Shown here piece by piece: positions 14,867 through 22,474 of a stretch of 32,524 bases of DNA. The translations under genes were made by a program, and so were the position numbers. A model generated the notes under the pieces. That model was not told the DNA's origin. It was given only the letters and a program-made list of their open reading frames with translations, and did no database searches. This DNA is from Catellatospora methionotrophica (GTDB lineage: Bacteria > Actinomycetota > Actinomycetes > Mycobacteriales > Micromonosporaceae): NCBI RefSeq assembly GCF_011297335.1, contig NZ_JAAOTJ010000039.1, forward strand, positions 1 through 32,524, given 5' to 3'. Position 1 is the first letter of the stretch. Every line of letters starts with the position of its first letter.

Positions 14867-17056
14867 GTGTCCATCCGCCACCGCTCCCTCGCCGCAGCCC
14901 TCGCCTCGGTGCTGCTGGCCACCGCGCTCTCCGTGGTCGTGCTCCTGCGACCCGGCACCCCCGACCTCGTCCCGGCCAAGGCGGACGCCAACCCCGGCAA
15001 CCGTGACGTCATCGTGCACCTGTTCCAGTGGCCCTGGGCCTCGGTCGCCAGCGAATGCAGCACGGTCCTCGGCCCGAAGGGCTTCGGCGCCGTCCAGGTG
15101 TCCCCGCCGCAGGAGCACGTCGTGCTCGGCGGCAAGGGCTACCCGTGGTGGCAGGACTACCAGCCGGTCAGCTACCAGCTCAACAGCCGCCGCGGCGACC
15201 GCGCCGCGTTCGCGAACATGGTCTCGGCCTGCCACAACGCGGGTGTGAAGATCTACGTGGACGCCGTGATCAACCACATGGCCGGAGGCGCGTCCAGCGG
15301 CACCGGCTCGGCCGGCTCGACGTACTCGCACTACAGCTATCCCGGCATCTATCAGAATCAGGACTTCCACCACTGCGGGCGCAACGGCAACGACGACATC
15401 GTGGCCTGGGGCGACCGGTGGGAGGTGCAGAACTGCGAACTGGTCGACCTGTCCGACCTCGCCACCGAGTCCAGCTACGTGCGCGGTCGGCTGACCGCCT
15501 ACCTCAACGACCTCGTCTCGCTGGGCGTGGACGGGTTCCGGGTCGACGCGGCCAAGCACCTGCCCGTCGCCGACATGCAGGCCATCCTGGGCGGCGTCAG
15601 CGGCTCGCCGTACGTCTTCCACGAGGTGATCGAGGACAGCGCGTTCCCGCCGGGGGAGTACGCCGGGACCGGCGACGTGACCGAGTTCCGCTACGGCGAC
15701 GTCGTCGGCAACGCATTCCGCGACGCGAACCTGTCCAACCTGAACAACCTCGCCTCGCAGATGGCCCTGGCCAGCGGCGACGCGGTCAACTTCATCGACA
15801 ACCACGACACGCAGCGCAACGGCCGCGCCCGGCTCACCTACAAGAACGGGCAGACCCACGCGCTGGCTGCGGCGTTCAGCCTGGTCTACCCGTACGGCAC
15901 GCCCCAGCTGATGAGCAGCTTCACGTTCAGTGACAACGAGGCCGGTCCGCCCGCGAGCAACGGCGTCACCCACCAGGTCACCTGCGGCTCGGGCTGGGAG
16001 TGCGAACACCGCAAGGCGGTGGTCGCCAACCTCGTCGGCTTCCACAACGCGGTCAGCGGCACCGGGGTCGCCCACTGGACCTCGCCGTCGTCGTCGCGGA
16101 TCGCGTTCAGCCGGGGCAACGTCGGCTTCGCCGCGTTCAACCGCGACGGCGCCGCCTGGAGCACCACCTTCAGCACCGGGCTGCCCGCGGGCGTGTACTG
16201 CAACGTGGCCACCGGCGACTTCACCGCCGGGACCTGCACCGGCGGCACCGTCACCGTGAACGGCTCCGGCCAGGCCACCGCCACCGTCGCCGCCAACAGC
16301 GCGCTGGCGATCTACACCGGCGCGCTGATCGGCAACCCGCCGTCCCCGACCGGCACCCCGTCGCCGACGCCCAGCGGCAGCGCCTGCACCACCGTGGCGG
16401 TCACCCTGGAGTCCAGCACCACCACGACCAGCGGCCAGAACGTCTTCGTCGCGGGCAGCATCGCCGCGCTCGGCTCCTGGAACACGGCCAGCGCGCTCGC
16501 CATGTCCAACACGGCGTACCCGCTCTGGCGGGCCACCGTGAACCTCCCCGCAGGCACGTCCTTCGCGTACAAGTACATCAAGAAGGACGCCTCCGGCACC
16601 GTCACCTGGGAGAGCATCGCCAACCGCACCCGTACCGTGCCGACCGGCGTCTGCGCCGTCACCTACACCGAGACCTGGAACGTTCCCGGCGGCTCCACCC
16701 CGTCCCCCAGCGCCACCCCGTCACCCAGCGCCTCCCCGTCACCCAGCGGCTCGGCCTGCGCCACCATCGCCGCCGCCTTCTCCGTGAACGCGACCACGAC
16801 CTGGGGCCAGAACGTCTACGTCGTCGGCTCGATCCCGGCCCTCGGCAACTGGAACACCGCCAGCGCCGTACCCCTCTCCAGCGCGACCTACCCGGTCTGG
16901 ACCGCCACCCTCACCCTGCCGACAGCGACGACCTTCGCCTACAAGTACCTCAAGAAGGACGCCTCCGGCACCGTCACCTGGGAAAGCGACCCCAACCGCA
17001 CCCAAACCACCCCCACCACCCCCTGCACCGCCACCTACCCCGCCACCTGGCGCTAA
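14867..17056 (+). CDS. Secreted alpha-amylase (GH13) with two C-terminal CBM20 starch-binding domains
   Basis: 729 aa, endo-hydrolysis of alpha-1,4-glucan outside the cell. A signal peptide covers about residues 1-40 (SIRHRS, a long hydrophobic run, then a PAKADA-type end). The GH13 barrel follows: DAVINH, GFRVDAAKH with nucleophile D227, FHEVIED with acid/base E253, FIDNHDTQR with D314. A C-terminal beta domain runs to about 485. Two CBM20 modules follow at about 505-610 and 629-729, each beginning SAC and containing QNV(F/Y)V(A/V)GSI and AYKY(I/L)KKDASGTVTWES, joined by Pro-Ser-Thr linkers. GTG 14867 follows AGGAGGAG. The paired CBM20 modules are so alike that they look like a recent internal duplication. 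Confidence 0.96.
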   Translation: MSIRHRSLAAALASVLLATALSVVVLLRPGTPDLVPAKADANPGNRDVIVHLFQWPWASVASECSTVLGPKGFGAVQVSPPQEHVVLGGKGYPWWQDYQPVSYQLNSRRGDRAAFANMVSACHNAGVKIYVDAVINHMAGGASSGTGSAGSTYSHYSYPGIYQNQDFHHCGRNGNDDIVAWGDRWEVQNCELVDLSDLATESSYVRGRLTAYLNDLVSLGVDGFRVDAAKHLPVADMQAILGGVSGSPYVFHEVIEDSAFPPGEYAGTGDVTEFRYGDVVGNAFRDANLSNLNNLASQMALASGDAVNFIDNHDTQRNGRARLTYKNGQTHALAAAFSLVYPYGTPQLMSSFTFSDNEAGPPASNGVTHQVTCGSGWECEHRKAVVANLVGFHNAVSGTGVAHWTSPSSSRIAFSRGNVGFAAFNRDGAAWSTTFSTGLPAGVYCNVATGDFTAGTCTGGTVTVNGSGQATATVAANSALAIYTGALIGNPPSPTGTPSPTPSGSACTTVAVTLESSTTTTSGQNVFVAGSIAALGSWNTASALAMSNTAYPLWRATVNLPAGTSFAYKYIKKDASGTVTWESIANRTRTVPTGVCAVTYTETWNVPGGSTPSPSATPSPSASPSPSGSACATIAAAFSVNATTTWGQNVYVVGSIPALGNWNTASAVPLSSATYPVWTATLTLPTATTFAYKYLKKDASGTVTWESDPNRTQTTPTTPCTATYPATWR

Positions 17057-17117
17057 CCCCGCCCCCGCCCCGGCCCGGCGCCCCCGCCCCGGCCCGCCCC
17101 GGCCTGTCCCCCTGCGA

Positions 17118-17176
17118 CAACTCTTAAAGAGTCGCGCCCTCAGGAGACTCCTGAGGGCGCGACTCTTTAAGAGTTG
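17118..17176. repeat. Family-1 palindrome, copy B
   Basis: Perfect 29-bp arms (17118-17146, 17148-17176) around one base. Outer box CAACTCTTAAAGA, private inner arm GTCGCGCCCTCAGGAG. It lies between the convergent ends of the amylase and the HelD-like gene, so it probably terminates both. Confidence 0.92.
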
Positions 17177-17188
17177 CGGAATGGGGGG

Positions 17189-19351
17189 TCAGCGCCAAGG
17201 GCGGGTGGAGAGGGTGGTGAGGCGTTGGGTGGCGCGGGAGAGGGCTACGTAGAGGGTGCGGCGGCCGGCGTCGGTGTTGGCGTCGATGAGGGCGGGTTCG
17301 ACGAGGACTACGGCGTCGTACTCCATGCCCTTGGCGGCCAGGGCGGTGACGACGCGGAGGCGTTCGGTGTCCCACTCGGACAGGCGGGCGGTGACGCGGT
17401 CGCGGAAGCGGGCGTCAGGGGTGATCACGCCGACGGTGCCCTCGACCTCGCCGAGCAGCGCGGCGACGGCGTCGCGGACCGCGTCGTCGAGGACGGCCCG
17501 GTCCACGACGCGGTGCACGGGCGGCACGCCGGTGGTGCGTACGGCCCTGGGCAGCGGGAGGTCGGGGGAGACGCGGCGGATCACCTCGGCGGCGACCTCG
17601 AAGATCTCCGTCGAGTTGCGGTAGTTCGTGGTGAGCTGGTGGTGGTAGCGCTTACGGCCGCCGAGCGCCTCGTCGCGGGCACGGGCGACCTCGCCCGCAC
17701 TGCCGATCCACGCCGACTGCGCGGGGTCGCCGACGACGGTCCAGCTGGCCGCATGGCCGCGCCGGCCGATCATGCGCCACTGCATCGGCGTGACGTCCTG
17801 CGCCTCGTCCACCACCACGTGGGCGTAGTCGCGGTAGTCGTTCTCGCGCGCCGCGGCGATCGACGCGGCGCGGGAGCGCTCGTACGTGGTCGCCACCTCA
17901 CGCACCCCGCCGACCGTGTACGCCTCGCGTCGGCGTACCCGCGGCTTGGGCTTGTCGCCGAGCAGTTCCTGCAGCTCGTCGAGCAGCGGCACGTCGTCGA
18001 TGCTGGGGCCCTGCTCGCGCAGCGGCGCGAGCGCCCGCACCAGGGTGCGCTGGTCCTCGTTCGACAGCGTGCCCTCGGCGTAGCGGCGCAGCCGCTGCGG
18101 GTCGCCCAGCCAGCCCAGCACCTGCACCGGGCGCACCAGCGGCCACCAGGCCTTCAGGAACTCGCGGAAGCCCTCGTGCTCGGTCAGCTCCTCGTCGAAC
18201 CGGGCCTGCTCCAGCCGCGGCTGCTTGGCCTTCATCTGTTCCCAGAGGTGGTCCAGCACCGCGCCGAAGGCCTTGGCCCGGATCTCGTTGCGCCGGTTGC
18301 CGCGCCCGATCCGCCGCCGGATCTCCTCACCCTGCTGCCAGGTCAGCGACAGCCACTCCCCGCGGTAGCGGATACGCAGGCCGTCGGGGCTGCCGGGCGG
18401 GGCGTCCTCGGCGGCTTTGCGCAGCACCCGGCGCATCCGCGTCGAACCCTTCACCGCGCGGACCGCGGCGGTCTCCTCGCGGGTCGCACTGAACCCGGGA
18501 ACGAGCTGGCCGAGCGACTTCAGCGTCGCGGTGTCCTCGCCGAGCGAGGGCAGCACGGTCTCGATGTACTCGACGAACACCGGCGACGGGCCGACGATCA
18601 GCACGCCGCCCCCGGCGAACCGGGACCGGTCGGAGTACAGCAGGTAGGCGGCGCGGTGCAGGGCGACGGCGGTCTTGCCGGTGCCGGGGCCGCCCTCGAC
18701 CATCGTCACGCCGGACGCGGGCGAGCGGATCGCCAGGTCCTGCTCGTGCTGGATGGTCGCCACGATGTCGCGCATGCCGGTGCCCTTGGCCCGGCTCAGC
18801 GCCGCCAGCAGCGCGCCGTCGCCGACCACCCGCATGCCCTCGGGCGCGGCCGCCGGGTCGAGCAGGTCGTCCTCCAGGCCGGTGATCTTCTCGCCGAACG
18901 ACGAGATCATCCGGCGGCGGATCACCCCCAGCGGCTGCGCGGCCGTGGCGCGGTAGAAGGCCGCCGCGGCGGGCGCACGCCAGTCGATGAGCAGCGGCTC
19001 CGCCCCCTCGGTACGCACACCCAGCCGGCCGATGTAGCGGGGGCGCTCGTCCCAGCCCGCCGCCTCCGGGTCGGCCGCGGCCTCCTCCGGGTCGACGTGG
19101 CGCGGGTGCATGTCCAGGCGGCCGAAGACCAGGCCCTCGTGTTCGCTGTCGAACGCCTGCCGCCGCCGCGCCGCGTGGAACACCATCGCGTCGCGTTCGA
19201 CCAGCGACCCGTACGTGCCGACCCGGGCGAGTTGATAGCCGTCGGCCTCGGCGCGGGCGGCGTCGGCGCGCAGCATGGCCAGCCGCGCGTAGACACGGTC
19301 CACGTGCAGCTGCTCGATGGCGATCTCGTCGTGCAGGGTGTTGTCAGACAT
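17189..19351 (-). CDS. HelD/UvrD-like ATPase (RNA polymerase-associated helicase family)
   Basis: 720 aa. An N-terminal coiled-coil arm (about 1-40: EIAIEQLHVDRVYARLAMLRAD) precedes an SF1 helicase core. Walker A is EGGPGTGKTAVALHRAAYLLY at roughly 217-235, Walker B VVDEAQDVTPMQW at about 514. YRNSTEI and KGMEYDAVVLV are late motifs. This layout matches actinobacterial HelD, which releases stalled RNA polymerase; the Streptomyces homologue HelR protects against rifamycins. ATG 19349-19351 follows GGGAG. The same frame is open to 20260 but that part is antisense to the DedA gene. I see no copy of the published rifamycin-associated element upstream. Confidence 0.92.
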   Translation of the reverse strand: MSDNTLHDEIAIEQLHVDRVYARLAMLRADAARAEADGYQLARVGTYGSLVERDAMVFHAARRRQAFDSEHEGLVFGRLDMHPRHVDPEEAAADPEAAGWDERPRYIGRLGVRTEGAEPLLIDWRAPAAAAFYRATAAQPLGVIRRRMISSFGEKITGLEDDLLDPAAAPEGMRVVGDGALLAALSRAKGTGMRDIVATIQHEQDLAIRSPASGVTMVEGGPGTGKTAVALHRAAYLLYSDRSRFAGGGVLIVGPSPVFVEYIETVLPSLGEDTATLKSLGQLVPGFSATREETAAVRAVKGSTRMRRVLRKAAEDAPPGSPDGLRIRYRGEWLSLTWQQGEEIRRRIGRGNRRNEIRAKAFGAVLDHLWEQMKAKQPRLEQARFDEELTEHEGFREFLKAWWPLVRPVQVLGWLGDPQRLRRYAEGTLSNEDQRTLVRALAPLREQGPSIDDVPLLDELQELLGDKPKPRVRRREAYTVGGVREVATTYERSRAASIAAARENDYRDYAHVVVDEAQDVTPMQWRMIGRRGHAASWTVVGDPAQSAWIGSAGEVARARDEALGGRKRYHHQLTTNYRNSTEIFEVAAEVIRRVSPDLPLPRAVRTTGVPPVHRVVDRAVLDDAVRDAVAALLGEVEGTVGVITPDARFRDRVTARLSEWDTERLRVVTALAAKGMEYDAVVLVEPALIDANTDAGRRTLYVALSRATQRLTTLSTRPWR

Positions 19352-19467
19352 GCGTCTCCCGGGCCGGTATAGCGGCGATGGTGCCCCGATAGGGTACGGG
19401 CTGCTCCCGACGGGAAGATCGTTCACCGGGCCGATGTGACGCGCGGCCCCACCGGATAGGCTGAAAG

Positions 19468-20187
19468 TCAGCCGACCCGCTCCTGGACCGAAGGCTTCTT
19501 CGCGTCCGTCGCGCCGTCGGTGGGGTGGTCGACCTCGTCCGCGCCGAGCACCGCGACGGTCTCGTCGGCGGCGGCCGCGGCCAGCGACTTCTTGGCCCGG
19601 TGCTTGAACAGCCAGGTGGTGCCCAGCCCGAAGACCACGGCCAGGGCCAGCGCCGCCCAGGAGAACCGCTTCAGCCAGGCCTCGGCCACCGCGCCCAGCG
19701 CGTAGATCGCGAACGTCGTGCCGAACGCCCAGACCAGACCGCCACCCGCATTGGCCAGCAGGAACTTGCGGTACGGCACCTTCAGCGCGCCGGCCATCGG
19801 CCCGGCCAGGATGCGCAGCAGCGCGATGAAGCGGCCGAAGAAGACCGCCCAGGTGCCCCAGCGCCCGAACATCGCCTCGGCCCGCACGATCTGCTCCGGG
19901 CCCAGGTGCTTCGGGAAACGGCGGCCCAGCCGGTCGAGCAGCGGACGGCCGCCGCGCTTGCCCACCGCGTACCCGATGGAGTCGCCGACGATCGCGCCGA
20001 TCGCGGCGGCGGCGGCCACGCCCCACGGCGAGATGTGGTCCTGCGTCGCCGCCAGTAGCGAGGCGCTGACCAGCACGATCTCGCCAGGCAGCGGGATGCC
20101 CATGCTCTCGGTGCCGATGACCAGACCGACGATCAGGTAGATGGCGAGCGCGGGGAGCGTCTCCAGCCATGCTCCGACGAACTCCAC
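19468..20187 (-). CDS. DedA-family membrane protein (SNARE-associated/VTT domain)
   Basis: 239 aa with about five hydrophobic segments. It carries IPLPGEIVLVSASLLAA near residue 32, GDSIGYAVGKRGG, and FFGRFIALLRILAGPMAG, the family's conserved F/GR...R...AG motif, followed by Y(R)KFLLANAGGGLVWA. Members act in undecaprenyl- or phospholipid flipping across the membrane (family knowledge). The C-terminal tail from about 200 is polar and acidic. GTG 20185-20187 follows AAGGGG. It is co-directional with the HelD-like gene, with about 116 bp between them. Confidence 0.93.
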   Translation of the reverse strand: MEFVGAWLETLPALAIYLIVGLVIGTESMGIPLPGEIVLVSASLLAATQDHISPWGVAAAAAIGAIVGDSIGYAVGKRGGRPLLDRLGRRFPKHLGPEQIVRAEAMFGRWGTWAVFFGRFIALLRILAGPMAGALKVPYRKFLLANAGGGLVWAFGTTFAIYALGAVAEAWLKRFSWAALALAVVFGLGTTWLFKHRAKKSLAAAAADETVAVLGADEVDHPTDGATDAKKPSVQERVG

Positions 20188-20479
20188 CGGCCACCCCTTC
20201 CGCTAGCACCATCGCCCGCAGTGACCTCACGGGACGCTCGAAAGATACCCGACCGCGCACCCCGCCGCACTCGGCTGAAGTCCCTAAGGGTCCGGCCGAG
20301 GTGTCGGATCACCGCACCTTCACCAGCGCGGGGGTGCGGGGCCCGGGTTCCGGCTGTTGCGGGAAACTTCAGCGATCAGGCCGCCGTTTCCCTGAAACCG
20401 CAGGGAACAGCCGTGAGAAGGGTCGCACTACTTCCGAGTAACCTTCCCGTGGCGGCCCAATACCAGGGACCCTGATCCC
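20188..20479. promoter_or_regulatory. Divergent promoter region, DedA / carbonic anhydrase
   Basis: On the minus strand, TATCTT (20242-20247) is a fair -10 for the DedA gene. About 24 bp further upstream is GGGACTTCAGCCGA (20271-20284), which agrees with the dormancy-regulator (DosR/DevR) box GGGACTTTAGTCCC at roughly 10 of 14 bases. On the plus strand, TAACCT near 20440 is a possible -10 for the carbonic anhydrase. A 7-bp hairpin TTCCCTG / CAGGGAA lies near 20390-20410. None is more than a candidate. Confidence 0.3.
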
Positions 20480-21115
20480 ATGACGCAGTCAAGGACCGCG
20501 CCCTGGGATTCTGATGTGACGATGACCGGCAACCGTCGGGGGCCCGCAGAGGCGCTGGCCGACCTGATGGCCGGCAACCGCCGGTTCGCGGCCGGACGGC
20601 CCCGTTACGGCCACCACGTCGGCGAGGCGGCCGCCCAGTCCAGCGGCCAGGAGCCGTACGCCGTGGTGCTGGGGTGCATCGACTCCCGGGTGCCGCTGGA
20701 GGCCGTGTTCGACCAGAACTTCGGTGACATGTGCGTGGTCCGCTCCGGCGCCCACGTGCTCGACCGCTCGGTGGTGGGCTCGGTCGAGTTCGCCGTCGCC
20801 GAGCTGCACGCCTCCGTGGTGATGGTGCTCGGCCACGAGCGCTGCGGCGCCGTCGCCGCCACCGTCGAGGCACTGCGCACGGGCAACCGGCCGGACGGCT
20901 TCATGGGCTACCTGGTGGACCAGATCGTGCCCGCGGTCACCGAGGTCGGGCTGGACGACCCGCAGGTGAACGCGAAGGCGCTGCGCCGCCACGTCGAGCG
21001 CACCGTCGACCAGCTCCGCCTCGCCGACCGCCTCGCCTCCGCCACCGCGGAAGGCCGAGCCCAGATCGTCGGCGCCGTCTACGACCTCGACACCGGCGTC
21101 GTAGACCTCCTCTGA
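20480..21115 (+). CDS. Beta-class carbonic anhydrase
   Basis: 211 aa, interconverts CO2 and bicarbonate. The zinc set is visible: C66 and D68-R70 in CIDSRVP, then H119 and C122 in GHERCGA. LADLMAGNRRF at the N-terminus and YDLDTGVVDLL at the C-terminus are typical of the bacterial enzyme. ATG 20480 lacks a ribosome site, so a later start (GTG/ATG near 20516-20522) is possible; the core begins near residue 20 either way. Downstream is a family-1 palindrome. Confidence 0.94.
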   Translation: MTQSRTAPWDSDVTMTGNRRGPAEALADLMAGNRRFAAGRPRYGHHVGEAAAQSSGQEPYAVVLGCIDSRVPLEAVFDQNFGDMCVVRSGAHVLDRSVVGSVEFAVAELHASVVMVLGHERCGAVAATVEALRTGNRPDGFMGYLVDQIVPAVTEVGLDDPQVNAKALRRHVERTVDQLRLADRLASATAEGRAQIVGAVYDLDTGVVDLL

Positions 21116-21171
21116 CCCACCCCACCGACCCGCCCCGCCCGCGCCTCCGGCGCGCGGCCGCCACTACCGGC

Positions 21172-21232
21172 GCAACTCTTAAAGACGTGCGGCCTCAGGG
21201 ACTCCCTGAGGCCGCACGTCTTTAAGAGTTGC
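21172..21232. repeat. Family-1 palindrome, copy C
   Basis: Perfect 29-bp arms (21172-21200 and 21204-21232) with 3-nt loop ACT. Outer box GCAACTCTTAAAGA; private inner arm CGTGCGGCCTCAGGG. Again between convergent genes. Confidence 0.92.
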
Positions 21233-21327
21233 CGCACAGGTCCGGGCCAGGGCTCCCGGCCGGGCGGGGGGTATGGCGAAGGCCCCGGCCGCGGAGCGGA
21301 CGGGGCCTTCGCGTGAGACAGAAGGGC

Positions 21328-21654
21328 TCAGCCCTCGAAGATGCCGGCCTCGGCCAGGCGCTTCTCGGTGGCGTCCCACCCGTGACCGGGGTGGCTGCTG
21401 TTGAGAGCGACCAGCTCGGCACGGATCTTGGTGGCGTGGCCTGCGCCCGCGAGCACGCGGATCTCCTCGACGAAAGCGTCCGAGGTGGTGCTCAGGTGCA
21501 CGGTCTTGCCGTTGGTGAGGTTCCGCACGTAGGCGTGCTTGCCGTTGTTCAGCGGAATGATGTACTTGAACTCACCGAGCACGCTCAGCGCGCCACCCTT
21601 GGCCTCACCGGCCCGGACAGACGCGCGCGCGGTCTTGGAGGTGTTGCTCGCCAC
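21328..21654 (-). CDS. Small conserved-looking protein of unknown function
   Basis: 108 aa, soluble, with Ser/Thr/Ala-rich first 20 residues. A beta-type centre (EFKYIIPLNNGKHAYVRNLTNGKTVHLST) is followed by a helical tail (SDAFVEEIRVLAGAGHATKIRAELVAL). Codon use is less GC-extreme than that of its neighbours. GTG 21652-21654 follows a strong AAGGAG at 6-nt spacing, and TAGAGT on the minus strand near 21690 is a possible -10, so it is likely expressed. I do not recognise a family. It has no signal peptide, cysteines or nucleotide motif. Confidence 0.75.
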   Translation of the reverse strand: MASNTSKTARASVRAGEAKGGALSVLGEFKYIIPLNNGKHAYVRNLTNGKTVHLSTTSDAFVEEIRVLAGAGHATKIRAELVALNSSHPGHGWDATEKRLAEAGIFEG

Positions 21655-21889
21655 GACGTACTCCTTGAAAGTCTGGTTGACTTAGGAACTCTACACGACC
21701 CCTGAGCAGACCCTGATCGGCGTCGCCTTTCGGTGTGACGGACACGTCGCCGCGGGCCGGTCGGACATTTCATCCGGCGAGTTTCGCGATTCTCTGGCGT
21801 CACATCCGCCCCAGCCGTCATCATGGGGGAGATCGCTGGAGTCGCCAGGCCGTAGGGGAAGACGCGCCTGTCCGTCTCGGGAGGTCACC

Positions 21890-22384
21890 GTGCCCACGCG
21901 TGGCGTCGTACACGTCCACTCGAGCCCGCTTGCCGTGTGTCCTCACGTCGAGTGGGCGATTTCGCGCGCCCTGAAAAGCGGCGCGGTCAACCTGCACTGG
22001 ACCGTGCAACCGCTGGAGCCCAGTGCCCGCCGCGCCGAGTGCGGCTGGTCCGGGCGGCCCGGCACCGCCGCGGAGATAGCGGCTGAGCTGCGCCAGTGGC
22101 CGATGCTGCGCTTCGAGATCACCGAGGAGCCCAGCGCGGGGGTCGACGGCGAGCGTTTCATGCACGTGCCCGGCCGTGGCCTGTTCCGGGCCGCGATGGG
22201 CGCGGCCGGCGACATCCAGCTCGGCGAGGATCGGCTGCGCGCGCTCATCACGGGCAGCCGCAGCCCGGAGGCGCTGGCGCATGCCCTCGACATGGCGATG
22301 GGCACTCCCTGGGACGCCGAGCTGGAGCCGTATCGCTACGCCGCCGAGGGCGCGCCGGTGACGCTGCTGACCAGGGCCGGTTAG
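21890..22384 (+). CDS. DUF3145-family protein
   Basis: 164 aa. TRGVVHVHSSPLAVCPHVEWAIS at the N-terminus, WPMLRFEITEEPS and LGEDRLRALI in the middle, and PWDAELEPYRYA at the C-terminus match DUF3145, a family of unknown function widespread in actinobacteria. GTG 21890 follows GGGAGG at 6-nt spacing. The family is usually a single-gene unit, as here. Confidence 0.85.
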   Translation: MPTRGVVHVHSSPLAVCPHVEWAISRALKSGAVNLHWTVQPLEPSARRAECGWSGRPGTAAEIAAELRQWPMLRFEITEEPSAGVDGERFMHVPGRGLFRAAMGAAGDIQLGEDRLRALITGSRSPEALAHALDMAMGTPWDAELEPYRYAAEGAPVTLLTRAG

Positions 22385-22439
22385 CCCGCACGCGGGGTGC
22401 CACGATCGGCCGTACGGCCGAGCAGGGCGCGTGTAACGG

Positions 22440-22468
22440 TTGACCCCGTCCCGTACGGCTGGTGGGAT
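22440..22468 (+). promoter_or_regulatory. Leaderless promoter of the GH3 lipoprotein gene
   Basis: TTGACC (22440-22445), 17-nt spacer, TGGGAT (22463-22468), then six bases to the GTG start at 22475. No ribosome site precedes the start. Confidence 0.5.
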
Positions 22469-22474
22469 ACCCGC

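Noticed and set aside
14541..15248. Short open frames in the region before the amylase
   Set aside because: No ribosome sites, atypical third-position bias, and several run into the amylase gene in another frame.
17189..20260. One open frame of 1023 codons on the minus strand
   Set aside because: The part above 19351 is Arg/Gly-rich and antisense or out of frame to the DedA gene; the helicase has a good ribosome site and family-like N-terminus at 19351.
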